In this document: piece after piece, positions 41,254 to 52,509 of the stretch
Layout of the letters: every line of letters starts with the position of its first letter
Numbering within the stretch: the stretch's first letter is position 1
Source: Leishmania infantum JPCM5
Lineage: Eukaryota; Euglenozoa; Kinetoplastea; Trypanosomatida; Trypanosomatidae
Length of the DNA: 64,000 bases
Assembly: GCF_000002875.2 (NCBI RefSeq)
Contig: NC_009419.2
Span: 1,848,642 to 1,912,641, forward strand
Direction: 5' to 3'
The notes under the pieces: model-generated
Told to the model about the DNA's origin: nothing
The model's input: the letters and a program-made list of their open reading frames with translations, nothing else
Databases searched by the model: none
Program-made: the position numbers and the translations under genes

Positions 41254-42180
41254 AGAGGGGGCTTTGGGGTGCTTGGGTGTGTGCCATTTTTTTTTCGGCG
41301 TACCAACGTTTCTCGCCTCATGCTTCTCTCGCTCTCAGCCCGTCCGCTTCTGCCCTTGTTGCAGTCCGGTCGAACGCTGTCCTGCGCACCTGTCTGAGCC
41401 GTCTCGTTGACAAGCAAGGTGAAGAGGAGGAGACTAGGATAACGGCAGCGTGCACGAGGCGCGTGAAACCAGCTCCGGGGTTTGAAGGCGCCGCTGACGT
41501 CGATGCTGTCTGCTCTCTTGAGGGTGACTGAGGCGATGCGTACCTGCTTCGTCTAACCCTTGCTCATCTCCGTTGTTGCCTTCCACGGGGTACCCCCTTC
41601 ACGTGCTCTGCATTTTCTGCCTTTTGTTTTGAAAACGCTTTTTTCGCCTGACCCCATTTTTTGCCTCATCGGTCCTGTGGCCGTCTCTTTCTCGACAGAC
41701 GCCTGCGCACACGCCAAATCATCATCACTCCCTCCTCCCCATGACTGGAGGAGTGGGCAGCCACAGCGACACACAAAAACCGAAAAGGCACGAAACCAGT
41801 TAAAGGGAGGTTCAAGCAGAGTAACCCCCCCCCCACACACACACACACAGCCTCTAGACGCTGTCTTTTACTGTAGTGAGGACGTGCCTTTGGCCGCGAA
41901 TACGGCGGGCGAGCGCTTGCCCTCGCTCTTTTCGTTGCCCCTTCCTCTCCGCCCTGAGCTGGCAGGTGAGTGTGCACCACTCCCTGAAGGAGAATTGGGA
42001 TGCCAGCCGATCCAGTATACCATACTCCATAGATCCCCACTCCGTCCCATCTCCCTCTCTCACGCGATAGGAAGTACGCCAGACAGGAATGTTGTGAATG
42101 CGGCTGTGGTCTTGATGGTGCAGAGGTGGACTGGGGGGGGCGGGTGCGCGTGCGCTGAGTACTGATGAGCCGATTGCAAA
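41254..42180. other. Spacer after MCM9
   Basis: About 0.9 kb of spacer with a C run then CA repeat at about 41826-41849. No supported gene. Confidence 0.5.
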
Positions 42181-42189
42181 AAGGAAGCT

Positions 42190-42660
42190 GTGCATGGCTG
42201 CGCCTCGCGTGGCCTCGCGTTTTTGCGGGGCCCCAGACGGATTACGCCGGCTGCCGACGGCACCTCCGGAGCACCGAAGACCGGGGAAAAGGCGGGCGCC
42301 CTGCGCACGGTGGGGATCCTGACGGCCGATGGCTCGATCATTCATGCTGCTGAGCGAGGGGGTGCAGGTGCCCGAGGAGTGCATCTGTCGCCTCGAAGGC
42401 CCCGCTCACAGCACGCGCCTCGAGGCGGCGGTCAGCCGATGCATGGACAGCCGCACGCGCCCGCTTCCGGAAGCGGGTGCGGGCGTGGGCCTCTGCGGAA
42501 CGCTCACCCTGTCCAAAACGGCATCGCTGACCCCTATTACCGAGGCCGGCGCATGATGCAGACCGTCGTCTCGACGATCTACGGCGTCGCATTCAGCGGG
42601 CGCAACGTGACACCAGCAGAGAACCGCGACAGTGCAGATGCGCCTGCATTATCCATATGA
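42190..42660 (+). pseudogene. Decayed protein-coding gene, identity unknown
   Basis: A 0.47 kb island with gene-like GC-rich third positions inside ordinary spacer. The coding signal changes frame: frame of 42190 up to about 42360 (TVGILTADGSIIHAAERG), then the +1 frame to about 42535 (VPEECICRLEGPAHSTRLEA), then back (MMQTVVSTIYGVAFSGRNV). The first switch coincides with a G run at 42357-42362. This pattern suggests a gene remnant broken by small indels. The first block resembles loosely the strand after the N-terminus of proteasome-type alpha subunits, but this is too weak to name it. SIDER2 copy C starts directly at its end. Sequencing error in a live gene is an alternative. Confidence 0.4.
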
Positions 42661-43015
42661 TTGGGCAGCGTGCCAGAGCGACTCGGGCGCATGTCTCACC
42701 CGGCCCTCGCGCACTGCCTGCTGGTGCGGTGGGGTGGGGGGCTGAGCCATGCCCCGAGGAGGGATGCACGAGGGCTGGCGGCCGGCATGATGGGGGAGCG
42801 GCTGTGAGGCGAGACCTGCGAGGCAAGGAGAGGGGGAGAGAGAGGTTGGTAGGGCACGAGGCAGGGGGGCCGTGCTCTCAGATGGCTGAGTGGGCGCACT
42901 GCTGCAGCGCGTGTGTCCACGACTGCTTCGCACTACGCTGGTGGGGCTTGTGACAGGCCGGGGGTGGTGTGGGGTGGAGTTGGGCTCGTGTATGACAGGG
43001 AAAGAGCTTCATGGA
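42661..43015 (+). mobile_element. SIDER2-type retroposon, diverged and 5'-truncated copy C
   Basis: Matches the last two thirds of copies A, B and D in order: the CACCCGGCCCTC segment, GAGGAGGGATG, GGCCGGCATGATGGG, GCAGGGGGGCCGTGCTCTC, and the terminal GGGCTCGTGTATG block, with many substitutions and small indels between. The 5' third present in the other copies is missing, typical of truncated retroposition. Same orientation as B and D. Confidence 0.75.
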
Positions 43016-45226
43016 AACAAACGCTTTGTTTTTCACGCTTGAGGCTCGAGAGATTGACAGGTTCACTCTTCCCATTGTCTTGTGAGGCGCCCTCTCGTAT
43101 GTTTTTTTTTTTTTGCGGAGGGGGGCTGAAGGAAGGCCTTGACAGCACAGTTCTAAAAGCGACGGCAACACCAGAGAAGTGAGTCTGAAAAGCACAGAGC
43201 AACCAGTGGAGAATGCAGAGCGCTGAGTAGATGTGTTTTGGGAAGTCCATGGTATGCATGCGCACAGAAGGGCTTTGCTGCCTCCCTCCTCTCCCCTTGT
43301 TCTTTTCCATTTCTCTCTGCTGCTGGGTCTATACTGGATGCAAGGGATTCTGGGAGAGAGGATGACATGCACGCGCAGATCCGATTGCACCCAAGAAAAA
43401 AAAACGAATTAAGAGATAACGACGGTAGACTTGCTATCAACAGGGTGGGTCTGCTTGCCGCGTGCGCGTCTGTGACGCTCTGTGTCAGGGACAGCCGCCG
43501 CCCACTTGCCGCCACCCCATTGCTTCATCGAGAGGAAAACCGAGTGCCCGCCAGGTTATTTCTTCTTTTGTTTTCGTGGCTCCTCGCTCACACGCGTCAC
43601 AGTGCCACAAAAGAGGTAGATTGTGTGTGTGTACGTCTTTTATTAGCGAGGCAGCGGACAGCTGGGGGTCTCATGCAACTCTCATTCTCTGTCTTTTATC
43701 TTGAGAGAGATACCGGTAGGACCGCCGTTTATGCTGTGCCAGTGCCCGTGGCCACTGCGCGTCTTGAGATACCTCATAATCGATGGCCATGTGTGACTCC
43801 CCCTCTCGCATGTACGTTCGAACCCTCTTCTGCCCACTTCTACGCCACATCTGCCGGGACTTCGGTCTTTTCTCCATCCTCAATTGGGACGTAAACCCCC
43901 TACCCGGCCTACGCCATTACTCAAGCACTCATAGGATTCATGAGTGTCTCTCTGAAATAAAACGAAAGCCACGCATACCACAACGCCAAGGACAAGACTC
44001 ACCTCATCGAGTGCGACAGCGGCATCTGCTCTCAGAAGGGTACTGCACATACCATCGGTTGTCTTATCCCCTTTATTCTCAACCGAATTTTGTAACATTT
44101 TGTTTGTCCTTGCCTCACCTCTGCCGTAGCGCTGCTGCGCTGTTTACGTGTGTGTGTGTGCTGCGTGTCACGCCTCGTGCCTTAATCCTTTCCTTTCTCA
44201 ACTTCCGCCACCACCATAGAGTCGTTTAGTGTGGCCCTGGAGGGAGACAGTAAGTGCGAAGTTGTCTTCTGCCTCGTTTCTGCCTCTGCGCCTCTGCGAG
44301 GCCCCTCCCTTCATCCCCCATTTGCGTTTTCTCTGCTCGCTGCGAGTTGCTCCTTTCTTTTTTTAGTCTCATCGTTTGTGCGTTCACTTGGATCGTGTGC
44401 TTGTCGGTCGCCCCCTCTCTTTACGAGCGTCTCGCGAGATCCTCTTGGCCGCGTGTGAGAGAGCCGCTGCGCGTTCGAGTAGGAGGCAGAGAACAAGAAA
44501 GGAGCGACAGGCAGGCACAAACTGAGAAAAGCAGGACGCGGCGCTTATCCGTGTTGCACGCCACTTTCGACGTGGTGTGTCAACGGGGGCTTTCATTTCG
44601 CGTTTGTTCTTATCCCCTCTACTCGTGGCTTTTCTCTTTGTTGCCATCTCTAGTGCTGACCTCTCCTTTCTCTCACTCTGTGGCTGTCCCTCGCGTGCAT
44701 GTGCGGCTGAGTGGCGGATTTGGTTCATTGGTAAAGTAAGCGGGTGCTTCCTTTTTTTTTTTGCTGTTGCTGTTCTGCTCGCGTGCACACGCGGACCAGA
44801 ATCTTAAGGAACAGGAGAGGGTAAGGAGGGTCTTGAAGCTGACACGCGAACTTCTGGCTGCTGGAGCGCACACCAAAACACTCCCCGTGGATCCACTGTC
44901 GACGTACTAAGTCAGCCACTCCTATTCCCTTCACGCCTTTTTCGATTTCTTGCGTGTGCTCTTGCTTGGTCTGCATTCGGCTTTTTGAAGGCGTTTTCCT
45001 GCTATTTTTTCCGATACTCGCGCACCGTCTCACACTCCACACCCCGCACGCCAGAGGAAGCCGCATAAAGCACACGCACACGTACAAGCGAAAACAAAAC
45101 GCACATGCACAGAAGGAGGGGGCGTGCACGAAAAAAAGGTCTAAAGAAGTCTGCATCTTGTGTGTTTCCGTGGCAGCCACGAAGCTGAAAGGCAAAGCCG
45201 CGTTAATCCGACAGCTCTCTGCTAAG
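43016..45226. other. Spacer and leader of the TTLL gene
   Basis: About 2.2 kb without a supported gene. The TTLL frame is open from 44954 through non-ATG codons; this stretch is His/Lys/Arg-rich and read as leader. Pyrimidine tracts at 44270-44370 and 44600-44680. Confidence 0.5.
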
Positions 45227-47404
45227 ATGAGCGCGTCAGCGAACGCGTTTCCGGCGCTGTCGGGAGGCTTCAAGTTGCCTTCTGTGACAGCTGCGCCGAA
45301 AAATGCTGTGGCTCGCATGCCGTCCCGCGTCGTGCATCAGGCACGCTCTTTGCCTTCCGTCACGCGCGACTTGGTTGCGCCGACGCCGTCATCGACGCCA
45401 TCGCTGTACCCACAGAGTCTGTGGTGGGACGCGCAGCAGGGCAAAGAGGACACGGACAAAATTACGCGCAGGCGCACGTACCGGGTAAGCGACTATCCTC
45501 CCATTATCGTGGGCAAGTATGTGACGGACCCGACAGGAAAGGACTTTTCCAACCCACACTACGTGCCCGCAGGGACGGCGGCGCGCTCTCGCTCGTCGTC
45601 GCGCGCCGCAGCCAGGAGCGGCGCAAGTGTGACCGCTCTCAGCCGGGTTTCGAGCTCCGCGACGACGTGCTCCACCTGCACTACGACCTCCTCGACCGTT
45701 CGCGGCCCCGAGGAGGACGAGGAAAACCTCGCGCTACGCGTCACTGCAAAGCGGAAGCTATTTACGGTGGTGATGCCCGTCTACCCGTCCTCCGCTGCGA
45801 GCTTCTTCTTCCCGACAGCATACGTGCAGTCATCCCGCGATGCGGCGGATTGGCGAGGACCACCTAAGAAAATCAACGAAGATCTGCACCCCAACGACCG
45901 CGCTAATTTCTCGCTCTCCTACGTTTCCGTTCGCGAGAACAACCTTAATCGAATGGGGTTGTACAAGATAGGCCCCGGCGCCGTCGCCTTCAGCGCGGTC
46001 ATCAAGGCCTTCGAGGCGGGCGGGCTCCGGTACACGGACTCCAACAAAGACTTCAACATACTGTGGGCCAAGCGGGCCACCGTCTATACCCTATCCTCGC
46101 TGAACGCGTACCAAAAGGTGAACCACTTCCCTGGCACGTGGGGTGTGGGCCGCAAGGACCGGCTGGCCTACAACATCCGCCGCATGCAGCGGCACTTCGG
46201 CGACGATGCCTTTGACATTGTGCCCAAGTCCTTCCTCATCCCTCAAGACGAAGCGGAGCTGCGCCGCGATGCGGAGATAGACCCCGGCACCCCGCAGAAG
46301 CCGCTGATCTACATTCTCAAGCCCGGCGCGTCTAGCTGTGGGCGAGGGATCCATCTCTTCAAGGGCGTTCCGCCCATGCCGCGGGGGGCGGGGCGCGAGA
46401 AGGAGATGGTGTGTCAGCGGTACATTGGCAACCCCTTGCTCATCTATGGCCGCAAGTTTGACCTGCGTCTCTACTGCGTTGTCACCTCCTTCGATCCGTT
46501 GCGGATCTACCTCTTTGATGAGGGTCTCGTGCGGTTCGCGGCTAAGAAGTACAGCGGCCCTGACCAGGACCTCGACAACATCCACGTGCATCTCACCAAC
46601 TACTCCGTTAACAAAACGGCGGAGCTGAGCAAGGAAAGCAACGGCAAGGACTACGAGAGTGACGACCCACTTGACATCAAGTGGTGCCTCTCCGACTTTA
46701 AGCGGCACTTGGCGTCGCATCACCCGCTGGGGCTGGCTGCCTGGGACCGCATCCAGGCCGAGTGCGAGGATGTGGTGATAAAGACGTTCCTCAGTATCGA
46801 GCACAACGTGATGGAGGAGGTGACTCGCAACTGCGCCGATAGAAGCGGGCGCAACTGCTTTGAACTGTTTGGGCTAGACTTGATGGCGGACGACAATCTC
46901 AAGGTGCGGCTGCTGGAGGTTAACATCATGCCCTCGCTGGCGACAGGCAGCTCTCTCGACAAAGCCGTGAAGTCCCGCATGCTGTCGCACATGTTGACGC
47001 TGGTGCGCGTCATTCCGTATCGCCGGGATAGTCAGCTGGACCCCAACAACACGGACGGCATCTACGTGCCGCGCGGCATTCAGCGACAGGCTGGAGAGCG
47101 CACCTACAAATTTGGCAATCACCCCTTTCCGAGCGCTCGTATTGTGGAGCGGCCTCTGCTGACCGCCTTTAACGACCCCGGCAACGAAGACTCGTACCTG
47201 TCCATGGCCGAGTCGCTCATGCTGCGCGAATATGAGGAGGAGCTGCAGTGCGCCGGCGGCTTTCGGTGCATCTACCCTGTTGGCCGCACCGTTGACAGAT
47301 ATCTTCCCTACTTTTTGCATGGCGTCCGTCGCAGCAACTACCTGCTGGCGTCGGCGGCGGTGATGAAGTCGAAGCAGCCGCCGAACGAGAAGCTCTTCGA
47401 TTAA
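45227..47404 (+). CDS. Tubulin tyrosine ligase-like enzyme, probable polyglutamylase (725 aa)
   Basis: ATP-grasp enzyme of the TTLL family that adds amino acids to tubulin tails of microtubules. The Ser/Arg-rich N-terminal 280 residues are variable. The catalytic region starts at KVNHFPG (297) and continues with RKDRLAYNIRRMQ, YILKPGASSCGRGIHLF (ATP-binding), VCQRYIGNPLLIYGRKFDLR, HLTNYSVNK and, near 562, RLLEVNIMPSL with the metal-binding E and N. The KVNHFPG and LLEVN..PS wording and DLRLYCVVTSFDPLRIYLF are closer to the TTLL4/5 type glutamylases than to tyrosine ligase, so glutamylation is the likelier reaction (inference). Only ATG 45227 precedes the domain in frame. Confidence 0.9.
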   Translation: MSASANAFPALSGGFKLPSVTAAPKNAVARMPSRVVHQARSLPSVTRDLVAPTPSSTPSLYPQSLWWDAQQGKEDTDKITRRRTYRVSDYPPIIVGKYVTDPTGKDFSNPHYVPAGTAARSRSSSRAAARSGASVTALSRVSSSATTCSTCTTTSSTVRGPEEDEENLALRVTAKRKLFTVVMPVYPSSAASFFFPTAYVQSSRDAADWRGPPKKINEDLHPNDRANFSLSYVSVRENNLNRMGLYKIGPGAVAFSAVIKAFEAGGLRYTDSNKDFNILWAKRATVYTLSSLNAYQKVNHFPGTWGVGRKDRLAYNIRRMQRHFGDDAFDIVPKSFLIPQDEAELRRDAEIDPGTPQKPLIYILKPGASSCGRGIHLFKGVPPMPRGAGREKEMVCQRYIGNPLLIYGRKFDLRLYCVVTSFDPLRIYLFDEGLVRFAAKKYSGPDQDLDNIHVHLTNYSVNKTAELSKESNGKDYESDDPLDIKWCLSDFKRHLASHHPLGLAAWDRIQAECEDVVIKTFLSIEHNVMEEVTRNCADRSGRNCFELFGLDLMADDNLKVRLLEVNIMPSLATGSSLDKAVKSRMLSHMLTLVRVIPYRRDSQLDPNNTDGIYVPRGIQRQAGERTYKFGNHPFPSARIVERPLLTAFNDPGNEDSYLSMAESLMLREYEEELQCAGGFRCIYPVGRTVDRYLPYFLHGVRRSNYLLASAAVMKSKQPPNEKLFD

Positions 47405-48778
47405 ACTGGAGATGATACACACTCTTGCCTAGGAGGTGCAGCCCGCATTGCGTAAACTGAGAAGGGCAGCCAATGTAATGGTGTGAGGTGGGTGACGGCG
47501 GTGTGCGATGAGGGTGCGAGAGAAGGGTGTGACGTGTGGTGTGAAATGCAGGCTGATGGCCCCCGTGCTTCTGTGTTGCCATGGGGGATAGTAATGTGGG
47601 CATCTGCTTCTACAGCGCACGTGCTCCTCCGTCGAAGTAAGTGCGGTTCACATGGACGGCAAACAAGAGCGATGCACTCGCAGCATGGGAGCTTCTTCAC
47701 GGCAGCACCGACGTCTTGATTAAAGCGGACACGTACAATCCCATCGACCTTTTGTTTGCACCTTCTTCACGTACACACGCACGTGCTGGTGCCCCTGTTC
47801 TCCTTTTCGCTGTGTGGGCGTGCCCTCATGTTGACATTTACACTCGTGCGCGTGTGCCGGCATGCGCAGGTGTGCGGGCATTGCCATCCTGCTCAGGTTG
47901 AGCGATGGATGACGGTGAGAGGGTTGTACCTGTATGTGCGCTGTTTGCACGATTTGAAATGTGTGAGTTCGCTCGTCACGCGCGCTTGTTTCTGGACCCT
48001 CATTCAGCCCAGCTCGAGCACACCGCGATCGATGGAGGGCAAGCTACACCCATCACTCAGCACAGCCACCGTAACGACGGCATCGCTCAGCAGTCAAAGA
48101 CGCTTCTGCGTATGAGCGCAAGCGTGCATCTCTTTGCGTCGCTGCCGGGTATACAGTGCGACTAGGTTGTTGCCCTGGCGCTCCGTCTTCCTAATTACTT
48201 TTCTGTGAGTATAGATAAAGGTGGCGATCTCGTACCTCCCTTCTTTTGATCCGATGCGCGTCGATCGGTTTGGTGGCGGCGCGCCTCTGCGCGTGTGTAG
48301 ACTGTTGTGATGAGTTGTTCTTGGGCTCTTTTCTCTATTTCGATGTGTGCTTTAGCAGGTCACGTTATCATGTCAATAGCCGTTCTTCGCCGCAACTTCT
48401 CAACGCCGTGTGCTGCCTTTCCAAGTGTTTCTCCCCGTATCTGTGAAGAGGTTTCGCACGCACTTCCTACGGAACTCGGTCATCCCTCTTTTCGACGCGT
48501 GTCCTGTCGTCGCCTGGGCCTGCACGCCTTCGCCATCTACACCCTCAGCTATCATGCTCGTCTCTCTCCCTTCTTCTTCCATCTCTCCCTGTATTTGCAT
48601 GTTAGTTGGCTTTTTCAGCTTACATTTTTCTTTATCCGGTCCAACACATATCGCTGTCGGCTTCGTTTTCGGAGTTGTCTTCCGTCGTGGTTGTCTAAAG
48701 GGCCATTGTCAGCGGCTTGACGTGCGGTGCTTTCCGTAACTTTTCTCTCTTTCTCCCCAGAACCCCCACATTGTCATC
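47405..48778. other. Spacer between TTLL and the small membrane protein
   Basis: About 1.4 kb. An 86-codon ATG frame at 47905-48165 (starts MDDGERVVPVC) is not low-complexity, but GC3 is near background and no motif is visible; I leave it uncalled. The stretch 48400-48758 is C/T-rich leader. Confidence 0.45.
48736..48760 (+). promoter_or_regulatory. Predicted trans-splice acceptor
   Basis: TTTTCTCTCTTTCTCCCCAG ends at 48760, eighteen bases before the next ATG; a textbook polypyrimidine-AG. Confidence 0.65.
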
Positions 48779-49396
48779 ATGCTCGACTACCTCATCCCCA
48801 TCGGCATGGCCCTAGCGGGCATCTTCGTCATGATGTTCATCTTCCAGAGCATCAGCAAGTCAGAGGTCGGCGGTGAATCGATCGCACCCGCTCGCAAGCC
48901 GCGCTCCAAGAGGTCGCAGCGTCCGTCGCAGAAGTACACGGAAGACGTGCTTGACCTTGCCACGGAGCAGCTCATTGCGCGCGAGGTGGCCCGCAACCCG
49001 TCTGGCATGATCACCGACAGCAAGAGGGTGGCGCCACAGACGCTCGACAACATCCGCAGCCGCCGACAGGCCAGGGAGGAGGGCGAGCACGCCCAACCTC
49101 ATGCCAAGGCTAGCGAGCGCCAGAAGCAGTCGGCGAAGGACCAGGGCTTCAAGGTGGTGGAGAGCCCAAAGAACATGCCGAGGCAGCAGCAGCAGCACGA
49201 GGACAAGCAGCAGCGCGAGTCGGAGCAGGTCACGTCCATCGAGGAGCTTGATCGTAAGTTGAGCCTCTTTTTCAAGAGCAGCAGTTCCCGAAAGGCAAAG
49301 GACGTGAAGCCCAGGGAGGAGGTGCAGATCGACAGCGGCATCAACCGCGGTCACGTTGTCGTGAAGGGCGACCTGAGCAAGGCGAAGAGCTGGTAA
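48779..49396 (+). CDS. Single-pass membrane protein of unknown function (205 aa)
   Basis: Residues 4-23 (YLIPIGMALAGIFVMMFIFQ) form one clear membrane segment at the very N-terminus, without a preceding positive region, followed by a highly hydrophilic Lys/Arg/Gln-rich tail of 180 residues. Positions 50-95 (DLATEQLIAREVARNPSG then TLDNIRSRRQAR) look structured and conserved; 140-165 is Gln-rich. The tail holds no known domain. A tail that is very basic next to the membrane suggests a cytosolic orientation (positive-inside rule). The start is firmly set by the acceptor 18 bases upstream. No family recognised. Confidence 0.8.
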   Translation: MLDYLIPIGMALAGIFVMMFIFQSISKSEVGGESIAPARKPRSKRSQRPSQKYTEDVLDLATEQLIAREVARNPSGMITDSKRVAPQTLDNIRSRRQAREEGEHAQPHAKASERQKQSAKDQGFKVVESPKNMPRQQQQHEDKQQRESEQVTSIEELDRKLSLFFKSSSSRKAKDVKPREEVQIDSGINRGHVVVKGDLSKAKSW

Positions 49397-50761
49397 ACGC
49401 TACTCACGCAGCCCGTGCTTGCCTGTGGAGTGGGTGGGGGGGGCGGGAGAAGGCGGAGAGGATTTGCATATATGACCTGCACGTTCTCTTTCTTGTGTTT
49501 CTCATGGCTGCCACGCGCACACGCACGAGCTCGGAGGTGCATGTGAGCTTTTTCCTTCCCCACGGTGTGAGAATGGGATACCTTTGCTTCTCTCTCCGTC
49601 ACTGTCGTGGTGCGTGAGTTGCGGAGGGGGCGGGCGACGCCGGAGACTTCCTCGCTGTTTGCCGCCACCCGTTCTCGTGTGCTTGAGGGACTTTCTGTGG
49701 TGCTATGAATGAGTTGTGCCTTTTATTACTGCATTGGCTCGCAAAGGTAGCGAGTTCTTTCTGCGTCTACAATATCTTGCCTGATCGCGTGGTGACGTAC
49801 TTGAGTCTGCTTTGCGCCTCTCTTCAGCCACCGTGGCGGACGGCAAGCACAGGCTGATGCACGATTCTCCGTATGGTGTACTCATCTTCGATTCTCATTG
49901 GTGCCGCTGTCCGTGTCTTTATGAGCCTTTTCTTTTGTGCGCTCTTCTCGCAATGCAAGCGCGTGCGTCGGCACGGGTGTGTGGCAGAAGTAAGGTGACG
50001 TAGTTGTGTGAGGCAACAAACATTCTCTTCCCGGAAGTAATAATTGAAGTGCGTCTGCGCGCATCTGGGGGCGGCTCTGGGATCGTAGCCACAGAGAAAG
50101 AGAGAGGCCCGGGGAGGAAGGGGCTGATGAAGGGCAGGACAGAGGCAGGGTGCCCAAGGTGCGCGCTCAGTGTGTTCTTCGTGGGCTTTAAAAAGAAGAT
50201 GAGAAGGAGCTCTGCCGTCATTTGGGGTGCTCTCGTGCGTTGCCTGCGCACTTGTGCCACCCTTCACGTACCCTTCCGCCTCCTCTCTTCCGCATCCGTG
50301 TGTCTGTTGAGGATGACGTGAACGCGTCCGTAGTCGAGTCAACTTCTTTCGGCTGCGCGTCTCCCTTGTCTCTCTCTCTCTCTTCCCGCTTTTATGTGCA
50401 CGTGTGTGGGCGTGAAGGCCGCGAACCGCAGTTGTTTGCAGCAGCCGGCTCCTCCGCGCACCCCACTCTCGTCGGTAGGGTGTCCAAACGCCGGAACACG
50501 GCTCGCGGTAGAACACCGTTTCACTGTTTTGTTTGCAAAGAAGGTGGCCCATCAAACTCATTTCTTTGATTTGCCACGCAGCCGCGTGCATTCGTTGATA
50601 TGTGCCTGTGTGGGCATATATGTGAGCGTCGTGTTTGATGTGATCACACTCTGTTACTTTTGAAAAGGCCGTGTAACGTCTCCTCTCGTGTCTGTGTGCG
50701 TGTGAGCACACCTTTCTCAGGCTCCCCTTGCGCAGTCTCCGTGAGGCAGTGGAATATCTAT
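49397..50761. other. Spacer, no gene supported
   Basis: About 1.4 kb with a G run near 49435 and low-complexity frames on both strands. The long minus-strand frame that reaches into copy D is rejected as an artefact. Confidence 0.5.
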
Positions 50762-51341
50762 GCCTGGTGTCACAGCGACCAGTGCACCCCCTTCCCCGAC
50801 TCTGTGTACGGGAAGAAGCCAAGCAGCCCCTCCTCCATCCCCTGCCAATGCAGCGCTGCACTTCCTCTGGTGCTGACAGGGTCCACGTGCCCACGACGTA
50901 GGGAAGCCAGTGCGCTGCATCGCGACGGATGTCGGCGGTGTGTCAGGTCCTGGATGGCGTTGCGTCGGAGCGGCCTGCGGCAGTGCCGACGCGTCTGCGC
51001 GGCTCCAGCGCATCCGTCACCCGGCCCTCACCACCGCCTGCTGGTGTGGGGAGCCTGAGCGCCACCCCCTCCCTCTCCGAGGAGGGATGCCGCAGGTGGC
51101 GGCCGGCATGATGGGAGCGGCTGTGAGGCGGCCTGCGAGGCAGCGGGGGGGGCGGGAGGAGGTCGGTGGAGCTTGAGGCAGGGGGGCCGTGCTCTCGGAT
51201 GGCTGAGTCGGCGCGTTGCCGCAAAGCGTGTGTGCCGCGCTGCGTCGCAGGACTCGGTGAGGCCTGTGGCCGGCCAGAGGGCGTGTGTGTGTGTGTGTGT
51301 GGAGTGGCGTTGACGTCATGGCTGGTGGCAGAGAAAAAGAT
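50762..51341 (+). mobile_element. SIDER2-type degenerate retroposon, copy D
   Basis: Core 50815-51270 is nearly identical to copies A and B; for example the GAAGAAGCCAAGCAGCCCC start of the conserved block and the GCTGTGAGGCGGCCTGCGAG segment are unchanged. At about 51275 the match is interrupted by a TG microsatellite, and the terminal block survives only in diverged form to about 51341. Direct orientation relative to B and C, inverted to A. Confidence 0.8.
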
Positions 51342-52408
51342 GCGTTTTCGTCACCGATAAAACGGTACACTCCCGCACATTCTTGGGCACCCTCTCGGTT
51401 ATCCGCGTTCTGTTTTTCTGTGATTGCGCGTACGCGTGTCTATGTGGCAAAGAAGCTCTTGAACGATAACGCTCGTTGGAAGAGCTCCTCGTCGCGGCGG
51501 AGAGGCTATGCGCCATGGGAGCGTCGGTAAAGTGGATGGGAAAGGGAGGGTAGCGGTCGGCTTTTGCTTGCCTCAGCCTTGTCTCCTATCCACGTACCCG
51601 GCTTCTTCGCTTCACCTCTGGCCGTGCTGTCGCGCTGCACGGGAGCAACCCAGTCTCGCTCTTTCGAATGCTCGGTAATGCAGTCGCTTCTTCCTGGTAC
51701 CGTTTTCCTCAATGCATCGCAAGTCCGATATCCGTGCCCCGTTTCCATTGCACACCTTTGCACTCTTCTCCTTCTTCCGCTTATCAACATACCTGCACAC
51801 AAACTCACGCGCACGCACCTCCGTACCACTCGGCCCTTTCTACCACGTCGCGACAACGATACAAACGCGCACACGCAAAAGCTCTATGCTCTACCTCCCC
51901 GTTTTTCTGGTTACTTTCTCCTTTTCAAATTGTAATTCACTGATCGCTGTCGTTTCACCATTTTTGTTGTTTTTTCTTTGCTTGTTTCATCCCTCGCCGA
52001 TTTGGCCGCCTGCCGCCGCTGCCCCGCCGCCACTCCCCTTCCCTCCCCCTCCCTTTCCTCTTCACTCACTCAACACACTTCCTATTCTCTTTCTCGTTTT
52101 CTATTGACCCTTCTCTGTTGCTTCCCCCCTCTCTTTTTTTCGCTGTTTTCTGGTCTCTCCTCTCTGCATCTCCTACTCTTCTTTTTCGCCCCCATCCCTT
52201 CTCCCTCCCCCTTCTCCATCTCATTCGCGCCCTCTGCCGCTGTTTGTGGGGGGCGGGTCAACATTGGCACACAAAGCCTTTCATCACGCACGTCATCACG
52301 CCCGAGAAGGACGGGCTCAGGCCTTGGGGTTCCGTTTGCTTGCCTCTTGTGCGAAGTGCTTTTGTTGCACTCGCGCCCGTTTCACCGGGGGATCCCTCCT
52401 AGAAGTCA
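51342..52408. other. Spacer, pyrimidine-rich
   Basis: Spacer left of the assembly gap; very C/T-rich from 51890 to 52240. No gene supported. Confidence 0.5.
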
Positions 52409-52509
52409 NNNNNNNNNNNNNNNNNNNNNNNNNNNNNNNNNNNNNNNNNNNNNNNNNNNNNNNNNNNNNNNNNNNNNNNNNNNNNNNNNNNNNNNNNNNN
52501 NNNNNNNNN
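52409..52509. other. Assembly gap (101 N)
   Basis: A run of N of about 100 bases, the conventional size for a gap of unknown length. ORFs that cross it are artefacts. Confidence 0.98.

Noticed and set aside
49824..50894. 356-codon minus-strand frame
   Set aside because: Starts inside SIDER2 copy D and reads Arg/His/Thr-rich spacer translation; no support.
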